Positions 19,262 through 27,727 of a stretch of 64,000 nt of DNA are shown here, piece after piece. Each line of letters opens with the position of its first letter. The stretch's first letter is position 1. The notes below the pieces were generated by a model. It was not told the origin of the DNA, searched no databases, and saw only the letters and a list, made by a program, of their open reading frames with translations. Position numbers and translations under genes: made by a program. Source of the stretch: Variovorax sp. MHTC-1 (GTDB taxonomy: Bacteria > Pseudomonadota > Gammaproteobacteria > Burkholderiales > Burkholderiaceae_C). Location of the stretch: positions 248,001 to 312,000 of the forward strand of contig NZ_RWKI01000004.1 of assembly GCF_003984645.1 (NCBI RefSeq), given 5' to 3'.

Positions 19262-20488
19262 ATGCAAGACCTCGCAGGAAAACACATCGTTCTGGGCCTG
19301 ACCGGTGGCATCGCCTGCTACAAGTCGGCCGAACTTTGCAGGCTGCTCGTCAAGGCCGGAGCCACCGTGCAGGTGGTGATGACCGAGGCCGCCACGCAGT
19401 TCATCACGGCGGTGACCATGCAGGCGCTGTCCGGTCGGCCGGTCTATACCTCGCAATGGGACGGGCGCGAGGCCAACAACATGCCCCACATCAACCTGAG
19501 CCGCGAAGCCGATGCGATCGTGCTGGCGCCGGCGAGCGCCGATTTCATCGCCCGGCTGGTGCAGGGCCGCTCTGATGAACTGCTGAGCCTCCTGTGCCTC
19601 GCGCGTCCGGCCGAGCGTGTGCCGCTCTTGATCGCACCGGCCATGAATCGCGAGATGTGGGTTCATCCGGCCACGCAGCGCAACCTGCGCCAGGTCGACG
19701 CCGATGGCGCCCGGGTGCTGGGTGTCGGCAACGGCTGGCAGGCCTGCGGCGAGACCGGCGACGGCCGCATGCTCGAGGCGGAGCAACTGCTCGAAGAAAT
19801 CGTGGCGCAGTTCCAGCCCAAGGTGCTGGCCGGCCGGCGCCTGGTCGTCACCGCCGGCCCGACCTTCGAGGCACTCGATCCGATCCGCGGCATCACCAAC
19901 CACTCGTCGGGCAAGATGGGTTTTGCGATCGCGCGCGCAGCGCGCGAGGCGGGCGCCGAGGTCACGCTGGTGGCGGGCCCGGTGCACCTGCCCACGCCGC
20001 GCGGCGTCGCACGCATCGACGTGATGTCGGCCAGGGAGATGCTCGACGCGACCCTGCGCGCCACGCAGGATGCGGCGGTCTTCGTCGCGACGGCGGCGGT
20101 GGCCGACTGGCGGCCGGCCTCCCACAGCGAGCACAAGATCAAGAAAGACGGCAGCGGCAAGCCGCCGGTGCTCCATTTCGTCGAGAACGACGACATCCTG
20201 CTAACCATCGCGCAAGGCGAGCGCGCCAAGGCGGGTCAACTGTTCTGCGTCGGGTTTGCGGCGGAAAGCGAAAACCTGGCCGAGCACGCGAAGGCCAAGC
20301 GCGAACGCAAGGGCATTCCGCTCCTGGTCGGCAACATCGGCCCGCTGACCTTCGGACAGGACCACAACAGCCTGCTGCTGGTCGACACCAAGGGCGTGCG
20401 CGAGCTGCCGCGTGCGCCCAAGCTCACGCTGGCGCGCGAACTGGTGGCGGAAATCGCGGCACGTCTGCCGGCAAGGAGCCAGCGATGA
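19262..20488 (+). CDS. coaBC: Bifunctional phosphopantothenoylcysteine decarboxylase / phosphopantothenate-cysteine ligase
   Basis: CoaBC makes 4'-phosphopantetheine from phosphopantothenate and cysteine in coenzyme A synthesis. The 408-residue protein has the N-terminal flavoprotein domain (LGLTGGIACYKSAEL; NNMPHINLSREAD with the catalytic His; LIAPAMNREMW) and the C-terminal CTP-dependent ligase domain (VVTAGPTFEALDPIRGITN, SSGKMGFAIA, AAVADWRP with the following KIKK). Its stop overlaps the next ATG by 4 bp. Confidence 0.96.
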   Translation: MQDLAGKHIVLGLTGGIACYKSAELCRLLVKAGATVQVVMTEAATQFITAVTMQALSGRPVYTSQWDGREANNMPHINLSREADAIVLAPASADFIARLVQGRSDELLSLLCLARPAERVPLLIAPAMNREMWVHPATQRNLRQVDADGARVLGVGNGWQACGETGDGRMLEAEQLLEEIVAQFQPKVLAGRRLVVTAGPTFEALDPIRGITNHSSGKMGFAIARAAREAGAEVTLVAGPVHLPTPRGVARIDVMSAREMLDATLRATQDAAVFVATAAVADWRPASHSEHKIKKDGSGKPPVLHFVENDDILLTIAQGERAKAGQLFCVGFAAESENLAEHAKAKRERKGIPLLVGNIGPLTFGQDHNSLLLVDTKGVRELPRAPKLTLARELVAEIAARLPARSQR

Positions 20489-20949
20489 ATCCCCAATGGA
20501 ACACGCCGCCTGATGGCGACTTCGCGAGCTACGTGGAGCGGCTGACCGCGCAGGCGGCGCTCCCCGGGCGCGAGAACCAGAGCGGCGAGCACGGTCTGGA
20601 CGTCGGCATGACGCCTTCCTCCGAGCCGCACAGCGCGGTCGCGGACGCAGCCTCCGCCGCGCGGCGCAGCGCCCAGTCGAACGGCGAGATGCGCCCGGCG
20701 GCGGGCAGCGGCGACGTGATGCGCAAGATGATCAAGGCGCTGGCCATCGTCTGGGTGCTGATCCTGCTGGTGCTGCTGGCGCTCGACGTGCCCTTGGGCA
20801 TCGTCGCCGTGGTGTTCGCGTTCGGCCTCTGGCTCGCGCACAAGCTGCGGCGTCTGGCGCTTCCGCCCGGCATGGAAAACTGGAAGCAATGGGTCGACGC
20901 GGCGGCCAGGAAGCAGCAAGAACATCAGCAGCAAAGGCGTGGCAAGTAA
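20485..20949 (+). CDS. Hypothetical membrane protein between coaBC and dut
   Basis: The 154-residue product has a polar Ala/Ser-rich N-terminal half and one long hydrophobic stretch near residues 88-118 (ALAIVWVLILLVLLALDV, then GIVAVVFAFGLWLA) that could form two short transmembrane helices. A basic, Gln-rich tail follows. A Shine-Dalgarno (AAGGAG) precedes the ATG, which overlaps the coaBC stop; the stop abuts the dut GTG. No family recognised. The tight packing shows it is translated with its neighbours. Confidence 0.75.
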   Translation: MNPQWNTPPDGDFASYVERLTAQAALPGRENQSGEHGLDVGMTPSSEPHSAVADAASAARRSAQSNGEMRPAAGSGDVMRKMIKALAIVWVLILLVLLALDVPLGIVAVVFAFGLWLAHKLRRLALPPGMENWKQWVDAAARKQQEHQQQRRGK

Positions 20950-21396
20950 GTGAAAGTCGACCTCCGAATCCTCGATCCCCGCATGCAGGACCAGTTGCCT
21001 GCCTATGCAACCCCCGGCAGCGCCGGGCTGGACCTGCGCGCCTGCCTCGACGCGCCCATCACGCTGGAACCGAACGCCTGGCAACTGGTGGGCACCGGCA
21101 TCTCGATCCACCTGGCCGATCCCGGCTACGCCGCGCTGATCCTGCCGCGCTCGGGTCTGGGCCACAAGCATGGCATCGTGCTCGGCAACCTCGTGGGGCT
21201 GATCGACAGCGATTACCAAGGGGAGCTGAAGGTCAGCGCCTGGAACCGCAGCGACACCGCCTTCGTGCTGCAGCCGATGGAGCGGCTGGCCCAGCTGGTG
21301 ATCGTGCCGGTGGTGCAGGCGCAGTTCCGGGTGGTGTCGGAATTCCCGCCCAGCGAGCGCGGCGAGGGCGGCTACGGCTCGACCGGCAAGCATTGA
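20950..21396 (+). CDS. dut: Deoxyuridine 5'-triphosphate nucleotidohydrolase
   Basis: dUTPase hydrolyses dUTP to dUMP and keeps uracil out of DNA. The 148-residue trimeric-type enzyme has all five motifs: [45 protein letters not shown] and the C-terminal GGYGSTGKH lid. The start is a GTG that directly abuts the previous stop codon. The order coaBC-dut is common in proteobacteria. Confidence 0.96.
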   Translation: MKVDLRILDPRMQDQLPAYATPGSAGLDLRACLDAPITLEPNAWQLVGTGISIHLADPGYAALILPRSGLGHKHGIVLGNLVGLIDSDYQGELKVSAWNRSDTAFVLQPMERLAQLVIVPVVQAQFRVVSEFPPSERGEGGYGSTGKH

Positions 21397-21433
21397 GGCG
21401 GGGCTGTAGGCCCTCTCCCACAGGTAAAGAATG

Positions 21434-21467
21434 GAACCTGCGATGCAGCTTGCGCATCGAAGGTTTC
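21434..21467 (+). repeat. Imperfect inverted repeat upstream of the glycine-zipper gene
   Basis: GAACCTGCGATGC pairs with GCATCGAAGGTTTC with one mismatch and one wobble pair, leaving a 7-nt loop. It lies in the 165-bp gap between dut and the lipoprotein gene, about 95 bp before the latter. There is no T-run; it could be a leader hairpin or an operator. Confidence 0.5.
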
Positions 21468-21561
21468 AACATGTGTGCACGGTCATCGCGCAAGCGTGCG
21501 ATGCGTTAGGACACATGCATAGGGCGCATTGCGCCAGACCTGCTTCGAGGAGCACTACACC

Positions 21562-22053
21562 ATGAAAACTTCAATCCGCGTTGTTTCAGTCACTGCGTCC
21601 GTTCTTGCGCTCGCGACGCTGACCGCCTGCGTGGCGCCGGCGCCCGTCTATCAGACCTCGCGCTATCCGTACCAGCCGGTGCAGCCGGTGGCGCAGTCGC
21701 CCTATGTGGAATATGGCCATGTTGCCAACATCGAGGTGCTGCGAAGCCAGACCGCAGGCGCCGGCACCACCGGCGGCGGTGCGGTGGCCGGTGGCGTCCT
21801 CGGCGGCGTGGTCGGCAACCAGTTCGGTCATGGCAGCGGGCGTGCGGCGGCCACTGCGCTGGGTGTCGTCGGCGGCGCCTTGCTGGGCAACAGCATCGAA
21901 GCCAACCGCAACGCGCCGCGCGTTTACGAAAGCTACCGCGTCTCGATCCAGACCGACAACGGCGGCTATCGCTCCTTCGACGTGCCGAGCCCGGGCGACC
22001 TGCGCATCGGCGACCGCGTGCGCATCGACGGCGGCCAGATCTCACGCTTCTGA
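21562..22053 (+). CDS. Glycine-zipper outer-membrane lipoprotein (SlyB-like)
   Basis: The 163-residue product has a signal peptide with lipobox LTAC (Cys23), a Tyr/Gln/Pro-rich linker, then a glycine-zipper 2TM domain (GTTGGGAVAGGVLGGVVGNQ, and a second zipper GVVGGALLGNSIEAN) as in SlyB and the 17-kDa surface antigen family. The C-terminal part (YRVSIQTDNGG through GDRVRIDGGQISRF) resembles the short beta domain seen in these proteins. A Shine-Dalgarno (GAGGAG) precedes the ATG at 21562. A terminator follows. Probable envelope-stress or structural lipoprotein. Confidence 0.87.
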   Translation: MKTSIRVVSVTASVLALATLTACVAPAPVYQTSRYPYQPVQPVAQSPYVEYGHVANIEVLRSQTAGAGTTGGGAVAGGVLGGVVGNQFGHGSGRAAATALGVVGGALLGNSIEANRNAPRVYESYRVSIQTDNGGYRSFDVPSPGDLRIGDRVRIDGGQISRF

Positions 22054-22076
22054 GCGCGCAGCGCACGCAAGGAAAA

Positions 22077-22099
22077 GCCGGGCATTGCCCGGCTTTTTT
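22077..22099 (+). terminator. Rho-independent terminator after the glycine-zipper gene
   Basis: GCCGGGC and GCCCGGC pair with a 3-nt loop, followed by six T. A short A-run on the other side means it may also serve the convergent FKBP gene. Confidence 0.9.
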
Positions 22100-22104
22100 C
22101 TTTG

Positions 22105-22629
22105 TTAGTGCAGCAGGTCGTTCCCCGGCGCCATCGGCGGCACCTTGAAGAAGCCGGTGCCCGCCGTGCCTCTGCCGATTTCTTCTTCGGTGGCTTCGCG
22201 CACCGACTTCACTGTGATGTCGAGCCGGATCGCGATGCCCGCGAGCGGATGGTTGCCGTCGAGGACCAGGTGCTCGGGGTAGACCTCGCTCACGGTGTAG
22301 ATCGCGTCCTTGGGAATGTCGGGATTCACGCCCGCGGGCAAGGCGGCGCCATCGAAGGTCATGCCTTCTTCCGTGCCTTCCGGAAAGAGGGTTCGCGGCT
22401 CGAGGAAGAGCAGCTGGTCGTTGAAATCGCCGAAGGCCTGTTCGGGCTCCAGCTGGAGCAGCACCCGAGCACCCGGCCCATGGCCGAGCAAGGCGGCCTC
22501 GATCGCATCGAAGAGGTCGTCGCCACCGACCAGGAACTCGACCGGATCGTCGAGTACGTCGAGCACCTCGCCCAGAGTGTCTTTCAGCGTCCAGGTCAGG
22601 CCGACCACGCATTGTTCAGAGATTTCCAT
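22105..22629 (-). CDS. FKBP-type peptidyl-prolyl cis-trans isomerase, SlyD-like
   Basis: The 174-residue cytoplasmic protein belongs to the SlyD/FkpB branch of FKBP isomerases. It shows VGLTWTLKDTLGEVLD at the N-terminus, the insert-in-flap chaperone domain (PEQAFGDFNDQLL on to NHPLAGIAIRLDITV), with LDGNHPLAG as the branch signature. The His-rich nickel-binding tail of E. coli SlyD is absent; the C-terminus ends in APGNDLLH. The gene is divergent from roxA with 14 bp between the two start codons. Confidence 0.88.
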   Translation of the reverse strand: MEISEQCVVGLTWTLKDTLGEVLDVLDDPVEFLVGGDDLFDAIEAALLGHGPGARVLLQLEPEQAFGDFNDQLLFLEPRTLFPEGTEEGMTFDGAALPAGVNPDIPKDAIYTVSEVYPEHLVLDGNHPLAGIAIRLDITVKSVREATEEEIGRGTAGTGFFKVPPMAPGNDLLH

Positions 22630-22643
22630 TGCAGAATTCTCCC
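22630..22643. promoter_or_regulatory. 14-bp divergent gap with two overlapping -10 boxes (FKBP gene and roxA)
   Basis: The whole space between the two ATG codons is 14 bp. CAGAAT (plus strand, 22632-22637) lies 6 nt before the roxA ATG, and GAGAAT (minus strand, 22641-22636) lies 6 nt before the FKBP ATG. Both share the palindrome AGAATTCT. Each -35 would have to lie inside the other gene. Confidence 0.5.
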
Positions 22644-23783
22644 ATGGAGATTCATCAACCCTTGCCTTTGCTCGGCGGCCTCAGCGCGTCGCAATTCATG
22701 CGCCGTCACTGGCAGAAGAAGCCGCTGCTCGTGCGCCAGGCCGTACCTGCCATGGTGCCACCGATCGAGCGCCAGTCGCTGTTCGCGCTGGCCGAGCGCG
22801 AAGAGGTGGAGTCGCGGCTGATCCGTTACGGCAAGGCCGGCTGGATCTTGCGGCACGGTCCGTTGCCGCGCAAATCGCTGCCGTCGCTGAAGCAGCCCGA
22901 GTGGACACTGCTGGTGCAAGGCGTCGATCTGCATCACCAGGGTGTTCATGAATTGTTGCAACAGTTCCGTTTCGTTCCCGATGCGCGGCTTGACGACCTG
23001 ATGATCAGCTACGCGAGCGACGGCGGCGGCGTCGGCCCGCACTTCGACAGCTACGACGTGTTTCTGCTGCAGGCGCAGGGCAGCCGCCGCTGGTCCATCG
23101 GTAAGCAGCGCGATCTGCGTTTGCAGCCCGAGGTCCCGCTCAAGATCCTGGCGCAGTTCGAACCCGAGCAGAGCTTCGTGCTCGAACCCGGCGACATGCT
23201 CTATCTGCCGCCGCGCTACGCGCACGAAGGCGTCGCCGTCGGCGGCGACTGCATGACGTACTCGATCGGCCTGCGCGCGCCGGCCGCTGCCCCGCTCGGC
23301 GTGGACCTGCTCGCGCGCATCGCGGAGGCGCAGGCCGAGGCGCTGGAGGATGCGCCGGCGAACACGGCGCTTCACTACCGCGATCCCGCGCAGCCCGCCG
23401 TGGAGGCGCCGGCGGCGATACCGCCCGCCCTGCAAGCTTTTGCGCGCGATGCAGTGCTGGCGGCCTTGCGCGACCCGGACGCGATCGACCGTGCGCTGGG
23501 CGAATCGATGACCGAGCCCAAGCCCAAGGTTTGGTTCGACCAGGGCGAGCAGCCACCGGCGTTGACCGGCGTTGCGCTCGACCGCCGCACGCGCGTCCTC
23601 TACGACGCGCGGCATATCTACATCAACGGCGAGAGCTTCCGCGCCTCCGGCCGCGATGCGAAGCTGATGCGCCTGCTGGCCGATCAGCGCGCGCTCGGCA
23701 CGCGCGATCTCCGAGGCGCGAGCGAAGATGCGCTGGCGCTGCTGGGCGACTGGTGCGAAGCGGGGTGGTTGCATGCCAAATGA
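22644..23783 (+). CDS. roxA: Ribosomal protein uL16 arginine hydroxylase (JmjC cupin, RoxA/YcfD)
   Basis: The 379-residue protein matches the YcfD/RoxA family of Fe(II)/2-oxoglutarate oxygenases that hydroxylate an arginine of ribosomal protein uL16. It has the N-terminal WQKKPLLVRQA segment, the JmjC metal triad in VGPHFDSYDVFLLQ (HxD) and RYAHEGVAVG (distal His), and the C-terminal dimerisation and winged-helix parts (YINGESFRAS, LLGDWCEAGWL). ATG at 22644 is used; an in-frame TTG at 22629 would run into the divergent gene. The next gene overlaps its end by 11 bp. Confidence 0.9.
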   Translation: MEIHQPLPLLGGLSASQFMRRHWQKKPLLVRQAVPAMVPPIERQSLFALAEREEVESRLIRYGKAGWILRHGPLPRKSLPSLKQPEWTLLVQGVDLHHQGVHELLQQFRFVPDARLDDLMISYASDGGGVGPHFDSYDVFLLQAQGSRRWSIGKQRDLRLQPEVPLKILAQFEPEQSFVLEPGDMLYLPPRYAHEGVAVGGDCMTYSIGLRAPAAAPLGVDLLARIAEAQAEALEDAPANTALHYRDPAQPAVEAPAAIPPALQAFARDAVLAALRDPDAIDRALGESMTEPKPKVWFDQGEQPPALTGVALDRRTRVLYDARHIYINGESFRASGRDAKLMRLLADQRALGTRDLRGASEDALALLGDWCEAGWLHAK

Positions 23784-24279
23784 AGAAGTCGACGATACGT
23801 CATTGCCCGAGGGGGCCTTCGATGGCCGCCACGCCTTCCAGGCCCACCTGCATACGGCGCTCGCTGCCGCTGCGCAGCAGAACTGGCGCGAAATCATCCT
23901 GTCCGACCCCAGCTTCGGCGACTGGCCGCTGGGCGAGCGTGCCATCGCCGACGCGCTGCAGGCCTGGTCGGCCAACGGGCGCAGCTTGGTGCTGCTGGCG
24001 CAGCGCTTCGACGTGTTCGAACGTGAACATGCACGCTTCGTGCATTGGCGTCGCATGTGGAGCCACATCGTCGATTGCCGAGCCTGCGACGGCCCGGGCC
24101 TGCCGCAGGTGCCGAGCGGCATCTGGACGCCGTCCTGGTTTCTGAATCGCATCGATGTCGAACGCAGCCGCGGGGTCTGCGGCCGCGAGCCCGAGGGCCG
24201 GCGCGCCTTGCGCGAGAGAATCGACGAGTGCCTGCGCCACGGCCGGCCGGCCTTTCCGGCTTCCACGCTGGGTTTGTAA
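23773..24279 (+). CDS. Conserved-looking hypothetical protein downstream of roxA
   Basis: The 168-residue soluble protein has no signal peptide or membrane helix. Features are FQAHLHTALAAAAQQNWREI, LSDPSFGDWPLGERAI, and a Cys pair in HIVDCRACDG, with a C-terminal Arg-rich helix. The pattern SDPSFGDWPL and WTPSWFLNRIDVERSRG look constrained, but I do not know the family. Its ATG overlaps the roxA stop by 11 bp, so translation is coupled; a role linked to the ribosome oxygenase is possible but only by position. Confidence 0.75.
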   Translation: MPNEEVDDTSLPEGAFDGRHAFQAHLHTALAAAAQQNWREIILSDPSFGDWPLGERAIADALQAWSANGRSLVLLAQRFDVFEREHARFVHWRRMWSHIVDCRACDGPGLPQVPSGIWTPSWFLNRIDVERSRGVCGREPEGRRALRERIDECLRHGRPAFPASTLGL

Positions 24280-24372
24280 GCCAATGCCGCGAATCGCCCC
24301 TCCGTACGTCATCTTGAGAGGGCGCAGGTCTAGAATTTTTCTTTCGAGACCTTCATCCAAAGGAGTCCTGTA

Positions 24373-24645
24373 ATGAGAAATTCCGTCCTGCTCGCCTCGC
24401 TGATCGCCGCTGCTGCACTGGCTGCTTGCGGCAAGAAGGAGGAACCCGCGCCGGCCGTCGTCACCCCGCCGCCTGCCGCGGTCACGCCGGCGCCCGCGCC
24501 TCCGCCTCCGCCGGCAGCAGCGCCTGCAACGCCCGACACGTCAGCCACGACGCCTGCACCGTCGCCCGGCTCGCAGTCGGCACTCGACGCGGCCAATGCC
24601 GCGACCGACGCAGCCAAGAAGAAAGAGGACGCACCCAAGCAGTAA
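24373..24645 (+). CDS. Small Pro/Ala-rich lipoprotein
   Basis: The 90-residue product has a lipoprotein signal with lipobox LAAC (Cys19), then KKEEPAP and a long Pro/Ala/Thr-rich unstructured stretch, ending with Ala-rich ANAATDAAKKKEDAP. A Shine-Dalgarno (AAGGAG) precedes the ATG and a strong terminator follows. Such short Lpp-like or disordered lipoproteins are common in Burkholderiales; the function is unknown. Confidence 0.78.
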   Translation: MRNSVLLASLIAAAALAACGKKEEPAPAVVTPPPAAVTPAPAPPPPPAAAPATPDTSATTPAPSPGSQSALDAANAATDAAKKKEDAPKQ

Positions 24646-24664
24646 GCTGCAGCAAATGCTCAAG

Positions 24665-24688
24665 AGGCCGCCTTCGGGCGGCCTTTTT
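24665..24688 (+). terminator. Rho-independent terminator after the small lipoprotein gene
   Basis: AGGCCGCC and GGCGGCCT form an 8-bp stem closed by a TTCG tetraloop and followed by a T-run. It separates the lipoprotein gene from the convergent MBL hydrolase gene. Confidence 0.92.
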
Positions 24689-24694
24689 CATTTC

Positions 24695-25471
24695 CTAGAG
24701 ATCGAGCCAGGGCGAGCCCTCTGCGGCGTTCGCCGTCAGCATCTCGTGCTCGCCGGCACCGAGCGCCTCGGCCATCGCGCGCCGCACGATCTCGGGCCGA
24801 TTGTTCTGTTCGCTGAGATGGGCTGCCAGCAGGTGGCGCAGCCCGCCGTGATGCACGGCGCGTGCGATGGCTGCAGCAGCGGCGTTGGACAGGTGGCCGT
24901 AGTTGCCGCCGACGCGCAGCTTCAGGAAGGGGGGATAGGCCGACCCGGCCAGCATGTCGCTGTCGTGGTTGAACTCGAGCAGCAGCGCGTCGAGCCCTGC
25001 CAATCGGGCCAGCAGGTATGGCGTCGCATGTCCAAGGTCGGTCAGCACGCCGAGACTGCGTGCGCCGTCGGTGCAGCGCAGCTGCAGCGGCTCGCGGGCA
25101 TCGTGCGGTACGGTGAAAGGCTGGACCAGGATGCCGCCGACCTGGATGTCGGCGCCGTCGCGCGCGAAGCCGAGCCGGCCTTCGAAATCGCGTGCGCCGG
25201 TGGCGAGCCAGGTGCCCTCGCTCATCCAGACCTGGAGGCGGTCACGGCGCGATAGCGCATGGGCGCAACCGATATGGTCGCCGTGTTCGTGCGTGACGAA
25301 GACCGCATCGATGTCGCAGGCCGCGAGGCCCGCGCGCGCGAGCCGCGCGTCGAGCTGCCGCAGCCCGAAGCCGCAGTCGACCAGGAGCCTCGATGTGCGG
25401 CCGCCGCTCGTCGCTTCGACCAGCGTGGCATTGCCCGTGCTGCCGCTACCCAGGCTGCGAAAGCGCAGCAT
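24695..25471 (-). CDS. MBL-fold metallohydrolase (YycJ/WalJ-like)
   Basis: The 258-residue cytoplasmic protein has the metallo-beta-lactamase fold. The metal motif is THEHGDHIG near residue 60; the N-terminal RFRSLGSGSTGNATLVE is typical of the YycJ/WalJ branch, and later ligands lie in TDLGHA, FNHD and AAHLSEQNN. Members are probable DNA or RNA exonucleases, but activity is not shown for most. Upstream lies a dispersed repeat and then bamC on the same strand. Confidence 0.87.
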   Translation of the reverse strand: MLRFRSLGSGSTGNATLVEATSGGRTSRLLVDCGFGLRQLDARLARAGLAACDIDAVFVTHEHGDHIGCAHALSRRDRLQVWMSEGTWLATGARDFEGRLGFARDGADIQVGGILVQPFTVPHDAREPLQLRCTDGARSLGVLTDLGHATPYLLARLAGLDALLLEFNHDSDMLAGSAYPPFLKLRVGGNYGHLSNAAAAAIARAVHHGGLRHLLAAHLSEQNNRPEIVRRAMAEALGAGEHEMLTANAAEGSPWLDL

Positions 25472-25495
25472 CTCTAGACGGACCCGAATCCCGTT

Positions 25496-25555
25496 CCAGA
25501 AACACCGCGGAACCGGCTTTGCCGGGCCGCTGGTGTTGCCCCCGGTGAGAGGGTT
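25496..25555. repeat. Dispersed repeat (second family), copy upstream of the MBL gene
   Basis: About 60 bp around ACACCGCGGAACCGGCTTTG and GGTGTTGCCCCCGGTGAGAG match, in inverted orientation and with few differences, the block at 43127-43186 before kguE. Just beyond it a GACACGAAGTGCGCGAAGCC element resembles the end of the first repeat family. Confidence 0.8.
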
Positions 25556-25595
25556 GGCGTAGCGACACGAAGTGCGCGAAGCCTGGGGGAGAGCG

Positions 25596-26681
25596 TCATT
25601 TCAGATCGTCGGCAATGACCTGCACGATGCGCTGCGCGTTGGCCGAGGTCTCGGGCGCGCCGCTTTCATTGAGTACCGCCACCGTGCTGGCCTCGCCCTG
25701 GCCCTTGACCAGGATGCGGTACTTGAGCGGCCCCTCGGTCTTGCCCGAGCCGCCGAAGGTGAACAGCTTGCCGAAGAAGCCGGGCTCCTTCTTGTCCGGG
25801 TTGGGCGCCACATATCGCACGAAGTAAGTGCCGGCGCTGCGGTCGCGGTCTTCGACGGTGAAGCCGGTGCGGTCCAGCGCGAGGCCGACGCGGCGCCATG
25901 CCCGCTCGAAGTTCTCGTTGATCTGCACCACGGGCTGGCCGCCGACGTTGGCGACGCTGGCCGTGCGCGCCGGTGCGCTGGTCGCGGCGAGCAGTTTCGA
26001 CTGCTCCTGCGAGACGCCCAGCTTCACCATCAGGCGGCGCAGGAATTCGGTTTCGAGCTCGGGATCGGTGGCGCGCGGCTGCCAGACCGTCTGGTCCTTG
26101 CGCGCGGTGTTGTAGACCTCTTCCATGCCGCGGTGGCTCACGAAGATCTCGGTGCCGTTGGGCGTGCGCTCGAGGCGAGTGCGAAAGCGATCGAGTTCGC
26201 CGGTGGAGTACACCGAATCGACCAGCTTGCCGAGCGTGCCGCGGATGATGTCCTGCGGCAGCTTGGCACGGTTCTCGGCCCAGTCGGTCTCCATGATGCC
26301 GAGGTTGCGCTGCTCGGTGGTGAGCAGGAAGCCGTTCTCCTGCCAGAAATCGCGCACCGGCTCCCAGAGCTGGTCGGGCGAGCGGTTGACGACGATCCAG
26401 CGCTGCGAACCCGAGCGCTCCATGCGCACGTCGCCGATGTTGCCGACGGCCGTCGGAATGCTCGGTGCGTTGGCAATGCCTGCTTGATAGCCGCTGGCCG
26501 TGACCGCGCCGCCGGGCACCGCGTAGCGGTTTTCGCGCGAGAGCTGCGTCAGATCGGGCGGCACCTCGAGCGTGGGTGCCTTGCCGGCGCTCTTGTAGTC
26601 GATCTTGTCGCTCTCGAGGACCGAGCAGGCGGCGAGGCTGGCGATCAGGGCCAGCAGTGCGAATCGCGAAATGGTTTTCAA
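25596..26681 (-). CDS. bamC: Outer membrane protein assembly factor BamC
   Basis: BamC is the lipoprotein subunit of the BAM complex that folds outer-membrane proteins. The 361-residue product has lipobox LAAC (Cys19), the unstructured BamD-binding N-terminus (DKIDYKSAGKAPTLEVPPDL, typical of the family), and two helix-grip domains, with GTEIFVSHRGMEEVY between them and AGTYFVRYVAPNPDKKEPGF in the second. It lies downstream of dapA, the same order (dapA-bamC) as in E. coli, with a 114-bp gap. Confidence 0.92.
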   Translation of the reverse strand: MKTISRFALLALIASLAACSVLESDKIDYKSAGKAPTLEVPPDLTQLSRENRYAVPGGAVTASGYQAGIANAPSIPTAVGNIGDVRMERSGSQRWIVVNRSPDQLWEPVRDFWQENGFLLTTEQRNLGIMETDWAENRAKLPQDIIRGTLGKLVDSVYSTGELDRFRTRLERTPNGTEIFVSHRGMEEVYNTARKDQTVWQPRATDPELETEFLRRLMVKLGVSQEQSKLLAATSAPARTASVANVGGQPVVQINENFERAWRRVGLALDRTGFTVEDRDRSAGTYFVRYVAPNPDKKEPGFFGKLFTFGGSGKTEGPLKYRILVKGQGEASTVAVLNESGAPETSANAQRIVQVIADDLK

Positions 26682-26795
26682 CGTCGTCTTCCTTGTGGAA
26701 TGTTTAGCTCAATCGATGGGCAGCAGCGTCCCGCTGTGTCAGAGCGCCGGCCGCGCAAAAGGTTGCCGGCGCTCGCGAACGGCGGAGGGATGGGA

Positions 26796-27686
26796 TCAGT
26801 CCTTGAGCAAGCCGCTGGCGCGCAGCGCGGACTCGACCACCGGACGGCTTGCTTCGGCGAGCTCGGTCAGGGGCAGGCGCAACGCGCCGCCGCACAGGCC
26901 GAGCCGGGCCATGGCCCACTTGACGGGGATCGGATTCGGTTCGACGAACAGATGGCGATGAAGCGGCATCAGCTCGAACTGGATCTGCATCGCGCGCTTC
27001 GCGTCGCCGGTGATGGCGGCCATGCAGAGCTCGTGCATCTTGCGCGGCGCCACGTTGGCCGTGACGCTGATGTTCCCCTGGCCGCCGCACAGCATCAGCG
27101 CAACGGCGGTCGGATCGTCGCCCGAGTAGACCGCGAAATTCTTCGGCAGGTCGCGGATGAGCCACTGCGCGCGCTCGATGTTGCCGGTGGCTTCCTTGAT
27201 GCCGACGATGCCGGGCACCTGCGCCAGGCGCAGCACGGTGTCGTGCGCCATATCGGCCACCGTGCGGCCCGGCACGTTGTAGAGCACGACGGGCAGGTCG
27301 CCCACGGCCTCGGCGATGGCCTTGAAATGCTGGTACTGGCCTTCCTGCGTCGGCTTGTTGTAGTAGGGCACCACCTGCAATTGCGAATCGGCGCCTACGC
27401 CCTTGGCGAACCTGGCGAGCTCGATCGCTTCCTTGGTGGAGTTGGCGCCGCAGCCGGCCATCACGGGCACGCGGCCTTTGGCCTGTTCGACTGCGATGCG
27501 GATGATCTCGCAATGCTCCTCGACGTCGACCGTCGGCGACTCGCCGGTGGTGCCGACCACGCCGAGGCAATCGGTGCCTTCGTCGATGTGCCAGTCGATC
27601 AGCCGACGCAAGGCGGGATAGTCGACACTGCCGTCATCATGCATCGGCGTGACGAGCGCGACGATGCTGCCTGTCAGTTGCTCCAA
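26796..27686 (-). CDS. dapA: 4-hydroxy-tetrahydrodipicolinate synthase
   Basis: DapA condenses pyruvate and aspartate semialdehyde, the first step of the lysine/diaminopimelate branch. The 296-residue TIM barrel has [14 protein letters not shown] (substrate loop with Thr-Thr), [14 protein letters not shown] with the catalytic Tyr, [12 protein letters not shown], and the Schiff-base Lys in [10 protein letters not shown]. Length is standard. bamC follows on the same strand. Confidence 0.97.
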   Translation of the reverse strand: MEQLTGSIVALVTPMHDDGSVDYPALRRLIDWHIDEGTDCLGVVGTTGESPTVDVEEHCEIIRIAVEQAKGRVPVMAGCGANSTKEAIELARFAKGVGADSQLQVVPYYNKPTQEGQYQHFKAIAEAVGDLPVVLYNVPGRTVADMAHDTVLRLAQVPGIVGIKEATGNIERAQWLIRDLPKNFAVYSGDDPTAVALMLCGGQGNISVTANVAPRKMHELCMAAITGDAKRAMQIQFELMPLHRHLFVEPNPIPVKWAMARLGLCGGALRLPLTELAEASRPVVESALRASGLLKD

Positions 27687-27727
27687 GGGTGGTCTCTTTG
27701 TCGGGTGGACGAAAAGCAGCCATTCTA

